Positions 1 through 6,443 of a stretch of DNA of 11,925 bases are shown here, piece after piece. The stretch is from positions 1 to 11,925 of the forward strand of contig JAEZCF010000138.1 of the NCBI GenBank assembly GCA_023430045.1. Direction: 5' to 3'. The translations under genes were made by a program, and so were the position numbers. This DNA is from Pseudomonadota bacterium (GTDB lineage: Bacteria; Pseudomonadota; Gammaproteobacteria; Xanthomonadales; Xanthomonadaceae). Below the pieces are notes generated by a model. The model saw nothing but the letters and a program-made list of their open reading frames with translations. It did not search any database and was not told the DNA's origin. The first letter of the stretch is position 1. Each line of letters begins with the position of its first letter.

Positions 1-78
1 CGGTGCGGGACCGTTGAGCGCCATGGATGGCGCGAAACGAGCCCCACATGGATGTGCTCGTGGGCGTGTCCCGCACCG
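1..78 (+). repeat. Folded intergenic element with two AUGGAU-loop hairpins
   Basis: A perfect 11-bp outer inverted repeat (1-11 with 68-78) encloses two hairpins. The first pairs 18-23 with 28-33. The second pairs 37-42 with 56-61, then 46-48 with 53-55 after a three-base bulge. Both apices carry the same octamer CATGGATG (22-29 and 47-54), so the predicted shape is a three-way junction with twin loops. Intergenic elements with this look recur, as I recall, in Stenotrophomonas and Xanthomonas genomes, but I could not check copy number. It lies beyond the 3' end of pepQ and could be in the 3' untranslated region of a rightward gene outside the window. It has no U-tract, so it is not a canonical terminator. 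The outer stem may continue left of base 1. Confidence 0.6.
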
Positions 79-108
79 TCCGACCACCCGTCGCCCCGCC
101 GCAGACCG

Positions 109-134
109 TGAGCCACCCACCCGCGAGGGGCTCA
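109..134 (-). other. Stem-loop overlapping the pepQ stop codon
   Basis: TGAGCC (109-114) pairs with GGCTCA (129-134), and two further G-C pairs form after a one-base bulge. The pepQ stop codon lies within the stem. No T-run follows in the direction of pepQ transcription, so it is not a classical intrinsic terminator. It could protect the 3' end of the message or be chance in GC-rich DNA. The rest of 79-131 holds nothing I recognise. Confidence 0.35.
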
Positions 135-1463
135 GCCGTTCGCCGCCGCGAACACCGGCCGGGTCAGGTTGTCCGCTTCGCCCTCGGTGCACAGCACCTC
201 GTCCTCGATACGGATGCCGCCATACGGACGGAAGAAGTCCACGCGTTGCCAGTCGATGCCGCCGCCATGCCCAGCCTGCTTCACCTCGTCCAGCAGCATG
301 TCGATGAAGTACACCCCGGGTTCGATGGTCACCACCATGCCGGGCTGCAGCACACGCGTCATGCGCAGATAAGGATGGCCGGCCGGACGTTCGATGCGCC
401 CGCCGTCCTCGCTGGCGGCGAAGCCGGCCACATCATGGACCTGCAGGCCGATCAGGTGGCCCAGGCCATGCGGGAAGAACGCCGCGCTGACGCCGGTTTC
501 CAGCGCGGTCTGCGGCGACACCGTGATCACGCCGAAATCCTTCAGAACGCCCATCAGCGCCAGGTGCGCCTCCACGTGCAGCTGCCCGTAGTCAACGCCG
601 GCCCGCACGCCCGCACCCAACTGCTGCTGGACCGCATCCACGGCCTGGATCATCGCGGCGAACTCATCGTGCCCGCGCGCGGCATACGTGCGGGTGATGT
701 CGCTGGCATACCCGTGCGCGCTGGCACCGGCGTCGATCAGGAAGCTGCGCAGCGGATGCGGTGCACGCCGGCCCAGTTCCGTGTAGTGCAGAACGGCAGC
801 ATGCTCGTTGAGTGCGACGATGTTGCCGTAAGGAAGTTCGTTGCTGTCCTGGCCCACCGCCGCGCAGTACGCCATATGGATCGAAAACTCATCAGCACCG
901 TTGCGGAACGCCGCCTCGGCGGCACGATGCCCCCGCACCGCCGATACCTGCGCCTGCCGCATCAGTGCGACTTCGTAGGGCGTCTTGTACGCGCGATGGT
1001 ATTCCAGGTAATCCACCACCGCCGGCGGATTGTCCGGTGCCCACCCGCCCAGCGTGCTCTGTGCCTCGCCCAGTACCGCACAGCGTGCGCGGTCCTTCGG
1101 CAGCAGCGCCAGCGCCTCTTCCGGCGTGCGGATGACGTGGATGTCGAAATGGTCCACCCACCAGCCGCCTGGTGCATCCGGCACCACGTGCCAGTAGTCG
1201 AAGGGCTGGTGGAAGATCACCTGCGGGCGCTTGCCCGGGGTGAATACGATCCAGCTGTGCGGAACGCGGGTCAGCGGCAGCCAGGCCTTGAACTGCGGAT
1301 TCACCGCGTACGGGTAATCGCGGTCGTCGAACACCTGGTAGTGCAGGGTGCCGCTGGGAACCACCAGATGGTCGAAGCCACCGCGCGCCAGCGCCGTTTC
1401 AGCACGCCGGCAGAGCACGGCCAGGTGGTCGGAGTAGAGGACGGCGGGATCTTGCTGGTTCAT
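132..1463 (-). CDS. pepQ: Xaa-Pro dipeptidase (prolidase)
   Basis: This cytoplasmic metallopeptidase hydrolyses dipeptides with a C-terminal proline (EC 3.4.13.9) and finishes peptide breakdown. The 443 residues equal the length of E. coli PepQ. Residues 1 to about 160 form the N-terminal domain and the rest is the pita-bread M24 domain. All five dinuclear metal ligands are visible: D244 (LIDAGA), D255 (ASDITRTY), H336 (HGLGHLIGLQVHD), E381 (TIEPGVY) and E420 (GIRIEDE). The run HGLGHLIGLQVHDVAGF is typical of the PepQ branch rather than of aminopeptidase P. The ATG start gives the family N-terminus (MNQQDPAVLYSDHL), although the upstream Shine-Dalgarno is weak. It is last in the leftward group, 73 bases after the PilZ gene, and may be co-transcribed. 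No defects are seen. Some PepQ enzymes also hydrolyse organophosphates; nothing here tests that. Confidence 0.95.
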   Translation of the reverse strand: MNQQDPAVLYSDHLAVLCRRAETALARGGFDHLVVPSGTLHYQVFDDRDYPYAVNPQFKAWLPLTRVPHSWIVFTPGKRPQVIFHQPFDYWHVVPDAPGGWWVDHFDIHVIRTPEEALALLPKDRARCAVLGEAQSTLGGWAPDNPPAVVDYLEYHRAYKTPYEVALMRQAQVSAVRGHRAAEAAFRNGADEFSIHMAYCAAVGQDSNELPYGNIVALNEHAAVLHYTELGRRAPHPLRSFLIDAGASAHGYASDITRTYAARGHDEFAAMIQAVDAVQQQLGAGVRAGVDYGQLHVEAHLALMGVLKDFGVITVSPQTALETGVSAAFFPHGLGHLIGLQVHDVAGFAASEDGGRIERPAGHPYLRMTRVLQPGMVVTIEPGVYFIDMLLDEVKQAGHGGGIDWQRVDFFRPYGGIRIEDEVLCTEGEADNLTRPVFAAANG

Positions 1464-1536
1464 CGCGGCGACTCGCTGGAAAACAGCCCTTGATTGTGCC
1501 GCAACCGCCGCCTCGCCGCTGTGCCGGAACCGGCGC

Positions 1537-1914
1537 TCAGGCTGACGACGGACCCTGTCCTATCCAGCCACGCAGCAGGTCGCGGTGCTCGCGCGACAGG
1601 GTGATGAAGCGGAAGCCGCTCCATGCCTGCCCGGGGACGTGTGCAGGCTCGCTCCACAGCAGGTGCACGCCGACGTCGATGGATAGCGAGTGGCCGTCGG
1701 CCGTCGGCAGGGCAAAGCGCAGCTGGTACAGGGCATCGTCGCGCAGCGGCAGCGCCGCCAGCATCAGCATGCCGGTTTCGGAGACATTGCCCAGTCGCCC
1801 GATGGTGCGTTCGGTCATCTGGTCGATGACCGGAACCAGGTCGGCCACGCTGCGCCGGGGCGCGCGACGGGTATCGGGCGCATCGGCGTGGAGGGTGTCC
1901 TGTGGACTGTTCAT
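1537..1914 (-). CDS. PilZ-domain protein, probable c-di-GMP receptor
   Basis: A 125-residue protein made almost entirely of one PilZ domain. Both halves of the c-di-GMP signature are present: an arginine cluster R16, R17, R20, R21 (RRAPRR, fitting RxxxR) and N43-V-S45-E-T-G48 (fitting D/NxSxxG), about 22 residues apart as usual. Beta-barrel strands follow (YQLRFALP, SLSIDVGVHLLW, WSGFRFITLS). No membrane segment or signal peptide is seen. The ATG at 1914 is chosen because GGAGG precedes it at good spacing and because it overlaps the stop of the DUF1631 gene as ATGA. The frame is open further upstream, but that extension overlaps DUF1631 and does not look like PilZ sequence. Known single-domain PilZ proteins of xanthomonads affect motility, pili and virulence. 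The target of this one cannot be told from sequence, but coupling suggests it works with DUF1631. Confidence 0.85.
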   Translation of the reverse strand: MNSPQDTLHADAPDTRRAPRRSVADLVPVIDQMTERTIGRLGNVSETGMLMLAALPLRDDALYQLRFALPTADGHSLSIDVGVHLLWSEPAHVPGQAWSGFRFITLSREHRDLLRGWIGQGPSSA

Positions 1915-4397
1915 GCGATGCCTCCGTTTTCGCTGCCGGCCAGCGCACGCAGCGTGCGCAGCGTGGCCTGCCACGCGCGGTCCACCAGGCGTCCCTTGTC
2001 CTGGGTGACGATGCGCGCCTGGTCCTGCGCCATCAGCCGCGCCAGCGTATCCAGTGTGTATTCGGCGACCTTCTGGCCGCGCGGATTGACGAACAGCGCA
2101 TGTTCGGTGACCAGGCTGTACCAGGCCAGCCGCTGGCGATGCAGGTCGCCCTGCTGGTTGCTGACGAACTCGAACCATGTACCGAAGGGCAGGACGCGCA
2201 GCTGGCGGTAACAGGTTTCTTCGCTGCCGCTGCGCTCCAGTGGCGCCAGCTGCCGGGTATCGCCGGCTTCGGAGTGTTCACCAAGCCGGCTGCGTGCCTT
2301 CAGGCGCGCGGTCAGTTCCGTGCGCGAGGTGCTGTCATCCTGGCCACCGGGAGTGGAGAGGCGGCGGGCGATGGCACGCGCTTCATCCTGGTGGCAGCCG
2401 ATCTGCAGGATCGCTGCTTCGATGTCGGCGGCAAGCGCCTCATCGGCGCAGGCTCCTTCAACGGTGGGCTGGGCGGTCAGCGAGGTGATCCTCGCGGTCT
2501 GCTGCAGGCGCTGCTCCCATTGCGCCGATGCTTCGCCATGTCGCAGCCAGGCCAGCGTGAGCACGTCCGCCCACGCCTGGCGCAGAAGCGTCTGCACGAA
2601 GCGCGGAGGCTGTGCCTGGGCGCATTCGCGGTCGATCAGCGCGCTCGCCTGCTGACGCGCCAGCTCCAGGCGTTCCTTGCCACGCGCGGCTTCAACATGG
2701 CGGCGTTCGGCCAGCTCGGCCTTGTGCGCAGCGGCGCGGAAGTGCTCCTGCACCTCCTCATTGGCGGCAGCGAATACGGCCGGATCGTCGTGGTAGCTCT
2801 CCACCACGGTATCGACGGTGCGGCCCAGCTTCTGCACCAGCTGTGGGTCCAGGTCGCTTTCATCGAGCCAGGCGGCACCGGCTTCGGCAAGCGTGTTGAG
2901 CAGTTCGCGTGCGGGATGTTCATCACGCACGAAAAACCCGGGATCGGACAAGGCGGCGCGTGCCAGCGGTACCTGCAGTCGTGCGACAAGGTCGTCGGCC
3001 GGGGCCAGGCTGCGTTGCTGGTTGCGTATCTGCTGGAACAGCATGGCCAACAGATCCAGCGTGTCGCCATCCTTGGTGGTCAGGGCGGCGTGCTCACCGT
3101 GTTCGGCGCGCAGCTGGCTGAGCAGCGCCGCCTGCAGGTCGACCATGCTGCGTGGCAGCGCACCCTTGGCCATGCCTGCCTGCAGCTGTCCGAGCACGGC
3201 ATCGACCGCGGCGCTGGGGACGGCCTCGGCGGCAGCGTCGGGCGGGGCGCCGACGGCATCGACGACGGGCGCTGGTGTGGCCGGGGACGCGCTGTCTGCC
3301 GCGGTGCCGTGCTGCGCGAAGGGAATGGCCTGGTCGGCGACGGCCACAGTGTTCGGGCGTGCCGTTTCCCCGGCGCGGGGCCCCAGGCGGGCGCGTGCCA
3401 ACAACTGGTGCAGCGATGCCATCGCCGGCGAGGACAGGTCCACCGGCAGCGGCGGAGGCAGTGGTGAGGACGGCGCATCGTGGCCGCCACTCTGCGGCAC
3501 GGGCGGTGGTACCGCGGTGGCAGGCCCACCGAGTACTTCGTGCATCATCGAGGACCAGGAGCCGCCGACCGCGCTGCCGGCGCCATTCCAGGATGTCACC
3601 GGGGCGTTGCGTGGCTGCGGCGCGGACGCGCCCGCCGGTGCCGGTGCCGGGCCGGGAGGGGCGGCACCGCGCCGGGTGCCCGCAGCGCGCGCGAGGAACG
3701 GTGTATAGACCAGCCCGGGCAACACGCCTTCGTGTCCGAGCAGTGCATTGGCATGCCCCAGGAACTCACCCAGCCGGTCCAGGACCTGGCGTTCAAAGCT
3801 GCGGTACAGCGCCAGCTGCGCCTGCGGCTCCAGCTGCCCTGCTTCGCCAAGCCGGTGCACGATGCGGCACAGCACGGCCGGCCCGAGTGGCACCCGTTCG
3901 TTGTCCAGCGCCGGGCAGGCCGCCAGCACGGCCAGGCGTTGGCCCAGCAGCTGCAATGCGTTGGTCGAGCGCTGCATTTCCCGCCGCACGATTTCCGCCA
4001 GCACGATGTCGCGGTCGATGTCAGCGTCGTGCACCAGCGTCAGCGTGGACACAACAGCGCTGGATGTCACGACCGCTTCCTGTTCGAACAGGCCGGCCAG
4101 CGCAGCGGCCAGCTGGTCGAGGAAACGGTGGCTGAAGCCATCGGCGAACGGATGCACCTGGCGGGCCTGCGCGATCAGATCGGCCTGTCGCTGGCTGCTG
4201 CGCGCCTGTTCGGCTTCGCGCAACAGCTCGCGCTCCAGTTCCACCACTGTCAGGGTCAGCGGCGCGGTCAGCGATTGCCGGGCCAGCGACAGCAGCGCCC
4301 CGAGCAGGCGACGTACGCGTGGCGGAGCCTCGATGCCGGCAAAGCGGGCATCGTCCTCGGGCAGGGGCGCGAGCGTGGCTGACATGGCGGCGGGCAT
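1911..4397 (-). CDS. DUF1631 family protein
   Basis: An 828-residue protein matching the DUF1631 family (function unknown) as I recall it. Residues 25-235 are helical (RRLLGALLSLARQSL, ALPGLV-type helices ending GVLPGLVYTPF). Residues about 240-400 are rich in Pro, Ala, Gly and Ser and probably disordered, with a possible short helix at 327-337 (ASLHQLLARAR). Residues 400-690 are again helical, with charged, coiled-coil-like stretches near 545-600. Residues 728-800 look like a small beta barrel (LPFGTWFEFV, RLAWYS, ALFVNPRGQKVAEYTL) that loosely resembles PilZ. No transmembrane segment or signal peptide is seen. The ATG at 4397 has AGGG seven bases upstream; an internal Met at residue 5 (4385) has no such site. 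The 3' end overlaps the PilZ gene by ATGA. Some databases carry misleading phosphorylase names for this family; nothing here supports an enzymatic role. Confidence 0.8.
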   Translation of the reverse strand: MPAAMSATLAPLPEDDARFAGIEAPPRVRRLLGALLSLARQSLTAPLTLTVVELERELLREAEQARSSQRQADLIAQARQVHPFADGFSHRFLDQLAAALAGLFEQEAVVTSSAVVSTLTLVHDADIDRDIVLAEIVRREMQRSTNALQLLGQRLAVLAACPALDNERVPLGPAVLCRIVHRLGEAGQLEPQAQLALYRSFERQVLDRLGEFLGHANALLGHEGVLPGLVYTPFLARAAGTRRGAAPPGPAPAPAGASAPQPRNAPVTSWNGAGSAVGGSWSSMMHEVLGGPATAVPPPVPQSGGHDAPSSPLPPPLPVDLSSPAMASLHQLLARARLGPRAGETARPNTVAVADQAIPFAQHGTAADSASPATPAPVVDAVGAPPDAAAEAVPSAAVDAVLGQLQAGMAKGALPRSMVDLQAALLSQLRAEHGEHAALTTKDGDTLDLLAMLFQQIRNQQRSLAPADDLVARLQVPLARAALSDPGFFVRDEHPARELLNTLAEAGAAWLDESDLDPQLVQKLGRTVDTVVESYHDDPAVFAAANEEVQEHFRAAAHKAELAERRHVEAARGKERLELARQQASALIDRECAQAQPPRFVQTLLRQAWADVLTLAWLRHGEASAQWEQRLQQTARITSLTAQPTVEGACADEALAADIEAAILQIGCHQDEARAIARRLSTPGGQDDSTSRTELTARLKARSRLGEHSEAGDTRQLAPLERSGSEETCYRQLRVLPFGTWFEFVSNQQGDLHRQRLAWYSLVTEHALFVNPRGQKVAEYTLDTLARLMAQDQARIVTQDKGRLVDRAWQATLRTLRALAGSENGGIA
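1921..1925 (-). promoter_or_regulatory. Ribosome binding site of the PilZ gene
   Basis: GGAGG on the minus strand lies six bases before the PilZ ATG, within the last codons of the DUF1631 gene. It is one of the clearest Shine-Dalgarno sequences in the window. It settles the PilZ start, and with the ATGA overlap it suggests coupled and efficient translation. Confidence 0.75.
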
Positions 4398-4404
4398 CCG
4401 TTTT

Positions 4405-4408
4405 CCCT
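4405..4408 (-). promoter_or_regulatory. Ribosome binding site of the DUF1631 gene
   Basis: AGGG on the minus strand lies seven bases before the ATG at 4397. The alternative in-frame ATG at 4385 has only GC-rich sequence before it. This favours the longer start. Confidence 0.45.
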
Positions 4409-4448
4409 TGTTCAGCCTCGGAATCTACTCTGTCCGCCGGGCGCGGCG

Positions 4449-5789
4449 CTACTCGGCCAGAAACAGCTCTACCACGTCGTTGGTGAAGCGACGGCCCAGT
4501 TCCGTGGGGCGCAGCAGCCCGGTGCCGTGGTCCGGGCCGCCATGGCCGGCGCAACCCGGAGCATCACAGGCATGGCCGGCGCTTTCGAGGGCCTGGTCGT
4601 GGCTCTGTTCATGCGCCTGCTCCACGGGCTCCAGCCAGCCGCGCTGCATCGCCTGGCGCAGGCGTGCCTGGATGGCGCTGCGTGGCAGGCCAGTGCGCGA
4701 TTCGAAGTCGCGCAGGCTGAAGCCCTCGTGCAGGCGCAGCAGGTTGAGCATGTACTCGAAGGGCAGGCGGTCGGCGGCAATGATCTCGTCACCGCCGATG
4801 CCGGCGGGCGTGCCTGCATTCTCCATGTAGACCTGCGGGTGCTTGTGTTTCCAGCGCCGCAGTACGTGCTGTCCGGCACCAGAGCTGATCTTCCCGTGGG
4901 CGCCGGCGCCGATGCCCAGGTAATCGCCGAAGCGCCAGTAATTCAGGTTGTGTGCGCTCTGCCGGCCCGGCCGCGCGTAGGCGCTGACTTCGTACTGCGC
5001 GTAGCCGGCATCGGCCAGCATGGACTGGCAGTGTTCCTGGATGTCCCACGCGCTGTCTTCGTCCGGAATGCCCTGCGGTGGGCGGGCGAAGAACACGGTA
5101 TTGGGCTCCAGGGTGAGCTGGTAGTGCGACAGGTGCGCAGGCTGCAGCGCGAAGGCGCGCTCAAGATCGTGTTCCGCAGCGGCCAGGGTCTGTCCCGGCA
5201 GGGCGTACATCAGATCGATGTTGAAATTGTCGTAGCCCGCGTCCTGGGCCATCTTCACCGCACGTTCGGCTTCGGCGCTGTCATGGATCCGGCCCAGTCG
5301 CTGCAGCGCTGCGTCGTCGAAGGTCTGGATGCCGAAGCTGAGCCGGTTGACGCCAGCCGCGCGGTAGCCATCGAAGCGGCCGTGTTCGGCGGTACCGGGA
5401 TTGGTTTCCAGGGTGATTTCGGCATTGGGTGCCAGCCGCAGGCGTGCCGATGCCTGCTGCAGGAACCGGTCGATCGCTTCGGGCGGGAACAGGCTGGGCG
5501 TGCCGCCGCCGAAGAACACGCTGTGCACCACCCGTCCCCATACCAGCGGCAGGTCCTGGTCGAGGTCGCGGATCAGCGCATCCACGTACGCATCGAACGG
5601 CAGCTCACCCCTGGCCTGGTGTGAATTGAAATCGCAGTACGGGCACTTGCGCACGCACCAGGGCAGGTGCACGTACAGCGACAGCGGCGGCGGAACCAGG
5701 CGCACGTCAGGATGCGGTGCGTGGTCATCGGCGCAGGCGTGGCCGGGCGGGTGGTTGCAGTGGTCGTGGGCGGGCGGCATGGAATTCAC
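4449..5789 (-). CDS. hemW: Heme chaperone HemW (radical-SAM family)
   Basis: HemW carries heme to membrane targets. It binds a [4Fe-4S] cluster and SAM but is not the coproporphyrinogen oxidase HemN, for which it is often mistaken. The cluster motif is C45-VRK-C49-PY-C52, followed by GGGTPS (94-99, SAM binding), ETNPGT (128-133), HNLNYW (280-285) and GIGAGAHGK (292-300). The C-terminal HemN-type domain ends ELFLAE as in E. coli. At 446 residues it is about 68 longer than E. coli HemW. The excess lies in a His/Cys-rich N-terminus (residues 5-28: six His, two Cys) and an insertion at 391-423 (five His, two Cys). The start is uncertain. The longest form begins with GTG at 5789, ATG follows at 5780, and neither has a good Shine-Dalgarno. 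It sits 48 bases after rdgB, a common pairing in proteobacteria. Confidence 0.93.
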   Translation of the reverse strand: MNSMPPAHDHCNHPPGHACADDHAPHPDVRLVPPPLSLYVHLPWCVRKCPYCDFNSHQARGELPFDAYVDALIRDLDQDLPLVWGRVVHSVFFGGGTPSLFPPEAIDRFLQQASARLRLAPNAEITLETNPGTAEHGRFDGYRAAGVNRLSFGIQTFDDAALQRLGRIHDSAEAERAVKMAQDAGYDNFNIDLMYALPGQTLAAAEHDLERAFALQPAHLSHYQLTLEPNTVFFARPPQGIPDEDSAWDIQEHCQSMLADAGYAQYEVSAYARPGRQSAHNLNYWRFGDYLGIGAGAHGKISSGAGQHVLRRWKHKHPQVYMENAGTPAGIGGDEIIAADRLPFEYMLNLLRLHEGFSLRDFESRTGLPRSAIQARLRQAMQRGWLEPVEQAHEQSHDQALESAGHACDAPGCAGHGGPDHGTGLLRPTELGRRFTNDVVELFLAE

Positions 5790-5792
5790 GGG

Positions 5793-5814
5793 TCGTGCCG
5801 GCTGCGGGCCGGCC
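5793..5814. repeat. Stem-loop between rdgB and hemW, REP-like
   Basis: GCCGGC (5797-5802) and GCCGGC (5808-5813) form a 6-bp GC stem with a 5-base loop. On the plus strand it is preceded by GTCG, which may be a decayed form of the GTAG head of Stenotrophomonas REP elements. In the leftward transcript it lies 7 bases before the GTG and 16 before the ATG of hemW, close enough to affect ribosome access. A chance GC hairpin is possible. Confidence 0.35.
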
Positions 5815-5837
5815 TCCCTGTAGCGGTCAGAAGAGCG

Positions 5838-6443
5838 TCAATACAGGTGGGCCAGCCGCTGCCTGAGCTGCTGCAGGGCCAGGGCGCGGTGGCTGATGGT
5901 GTTCTTCAGCACCGGCTCCATCTCCGCAGCGGTGAGGCCATGGGCAGGGTCCAGGAACACGGGGTTGTAGCCGAAACCATTGCTGCCGCGCAGGTGATCC
6001 AGAATGGTGCCTTCCCAGCTGCCCTCGCAGACCAGCGGCTGGGGATCTTCGGCATGCCGCAGCAGCACGATCACGGCGTGGAAGCGCGCGGTGCGCTGCT
6101 GTGCCGGCACGTCGCGCAGCGCCTCAAGCAGCTTGGCATTGTTGGCCGCGTCGTTGGTCGGGCTGCCGGCGTAGCGCGCGCTGTACAGGCCGGGTGCACC
6201 GCCAAGGGCGTCGACGATCAGGCCGGAGTCATCGGCCAGCGCGGGAAGGCCGCTGGCCCGGCACGCGGCGCGTGCCTTGATCAGCGCGTTCTCGACAAAC
6301 GTCAGCCCGGTTTCCGGGACGTCGCCGACGCCGGCTTCGGCGGCGGACAGGATGCGCAGCGGCAGGTCGGCCAGCATGGCCTGCATTTCCTTGAGCTTGC
6401 CGGCGTTGTGGCTGGCAAGTACCAGGGTATCAAAAGGCTTCAA
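5838..6443 (-). CDS. rdgB: dITP/XTP pyrophosphatase (Ham1/RdgB)
   Basis: This enzyme hydrolyses non-canonical purine NTPs (ITP, dITP, XTP) to the monophosphate and pyrophosphate, keeping deaminated bases out of DNA and RNA. The 201 residues fit the family. Motifs visible: SHNAGK (11-16, the S/TxNxxK triphosphate site), DDSGL (71-75, including the catalytic acidic residue), GAPGLYSARYAG (82-93), GSNGFGYNPVF (153-163, base recognition) and SHR (184-186). The start is TTG at 6443, chosen because it gives the family N-terminus (MKPFDTLVLAS), has GGAG eight bases upstream, and overlaps the VOC stop codon as TTGA. The frame is open upstream, but that stretch is out-of-frame VOC sequence. Expression is probably coupled to the VOC gene. 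Confidence 0.95.
   Translation of the reverse strand: MKPFDTLVLASHNAGKLKEMQAMLADLPLRILSAAEAGVGDVPETGLTFVENALIKARAACRASGLPALADDSGLIVDALGGAPGLYSARYAGSPTNDAANNAKLLEALRDVPAQQRTARFHAVIVLLRHAEDPQPLVCEGSWEGTILDHLRGSNGFGYNPVFLDPAHGLTAAEMEPVLKNTISHRALALQQLRQRLAHLY

Noticed and set aside
27..1493. Long plus-strand open frame antisense to pepQ (488 codons)
   Set aside because: It mirrors pepQ, has no family-like motifs and is rich in Arg, His and Val as expected from reading a GC-biased gene backwards. PepQ on the other strand has all its metal ligands.
1521..1536. Small hairpin between the PilZ gene and pepQ
   Set aside because: Only a 6-bp stem including one G-T pair, with no U-tract. It is expected by chance at this GC content.
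1915..2178. N-terminal extension of the PilZ protein
   Set aside because: The frame is open for 88 more codons but overlaps the DUF1631 coding region and has no PilZ-like sequence. GGAGG and ATGA mark the start at 1914.
1902..3467. Plus-strand open frame of 521 codons opposite DUF1631
   Set aside because: No recognisable domain and composition typical of an antisense shadow. The minus-strand protein matches a known family and has coupled start and stop signals.
4398..4448. Promoter or terminator between hemW and DUF1631
   Set aside because: A TAGATT hexamer and a 4-bp GC hairpin are present, but there is no -35 at proper spacing and no T-run.
4449..5789. hemW as oxygen-independent coproporphyrinogen III oxidase (HemN)
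   Set aside because: The CxxxCxxC context (HLPWCVRKCPYCDF), the HNLNYW motif and the ELFLAE C-terminus are those of HemW. The protein has none of the N-terminal sequence typical of HemN.
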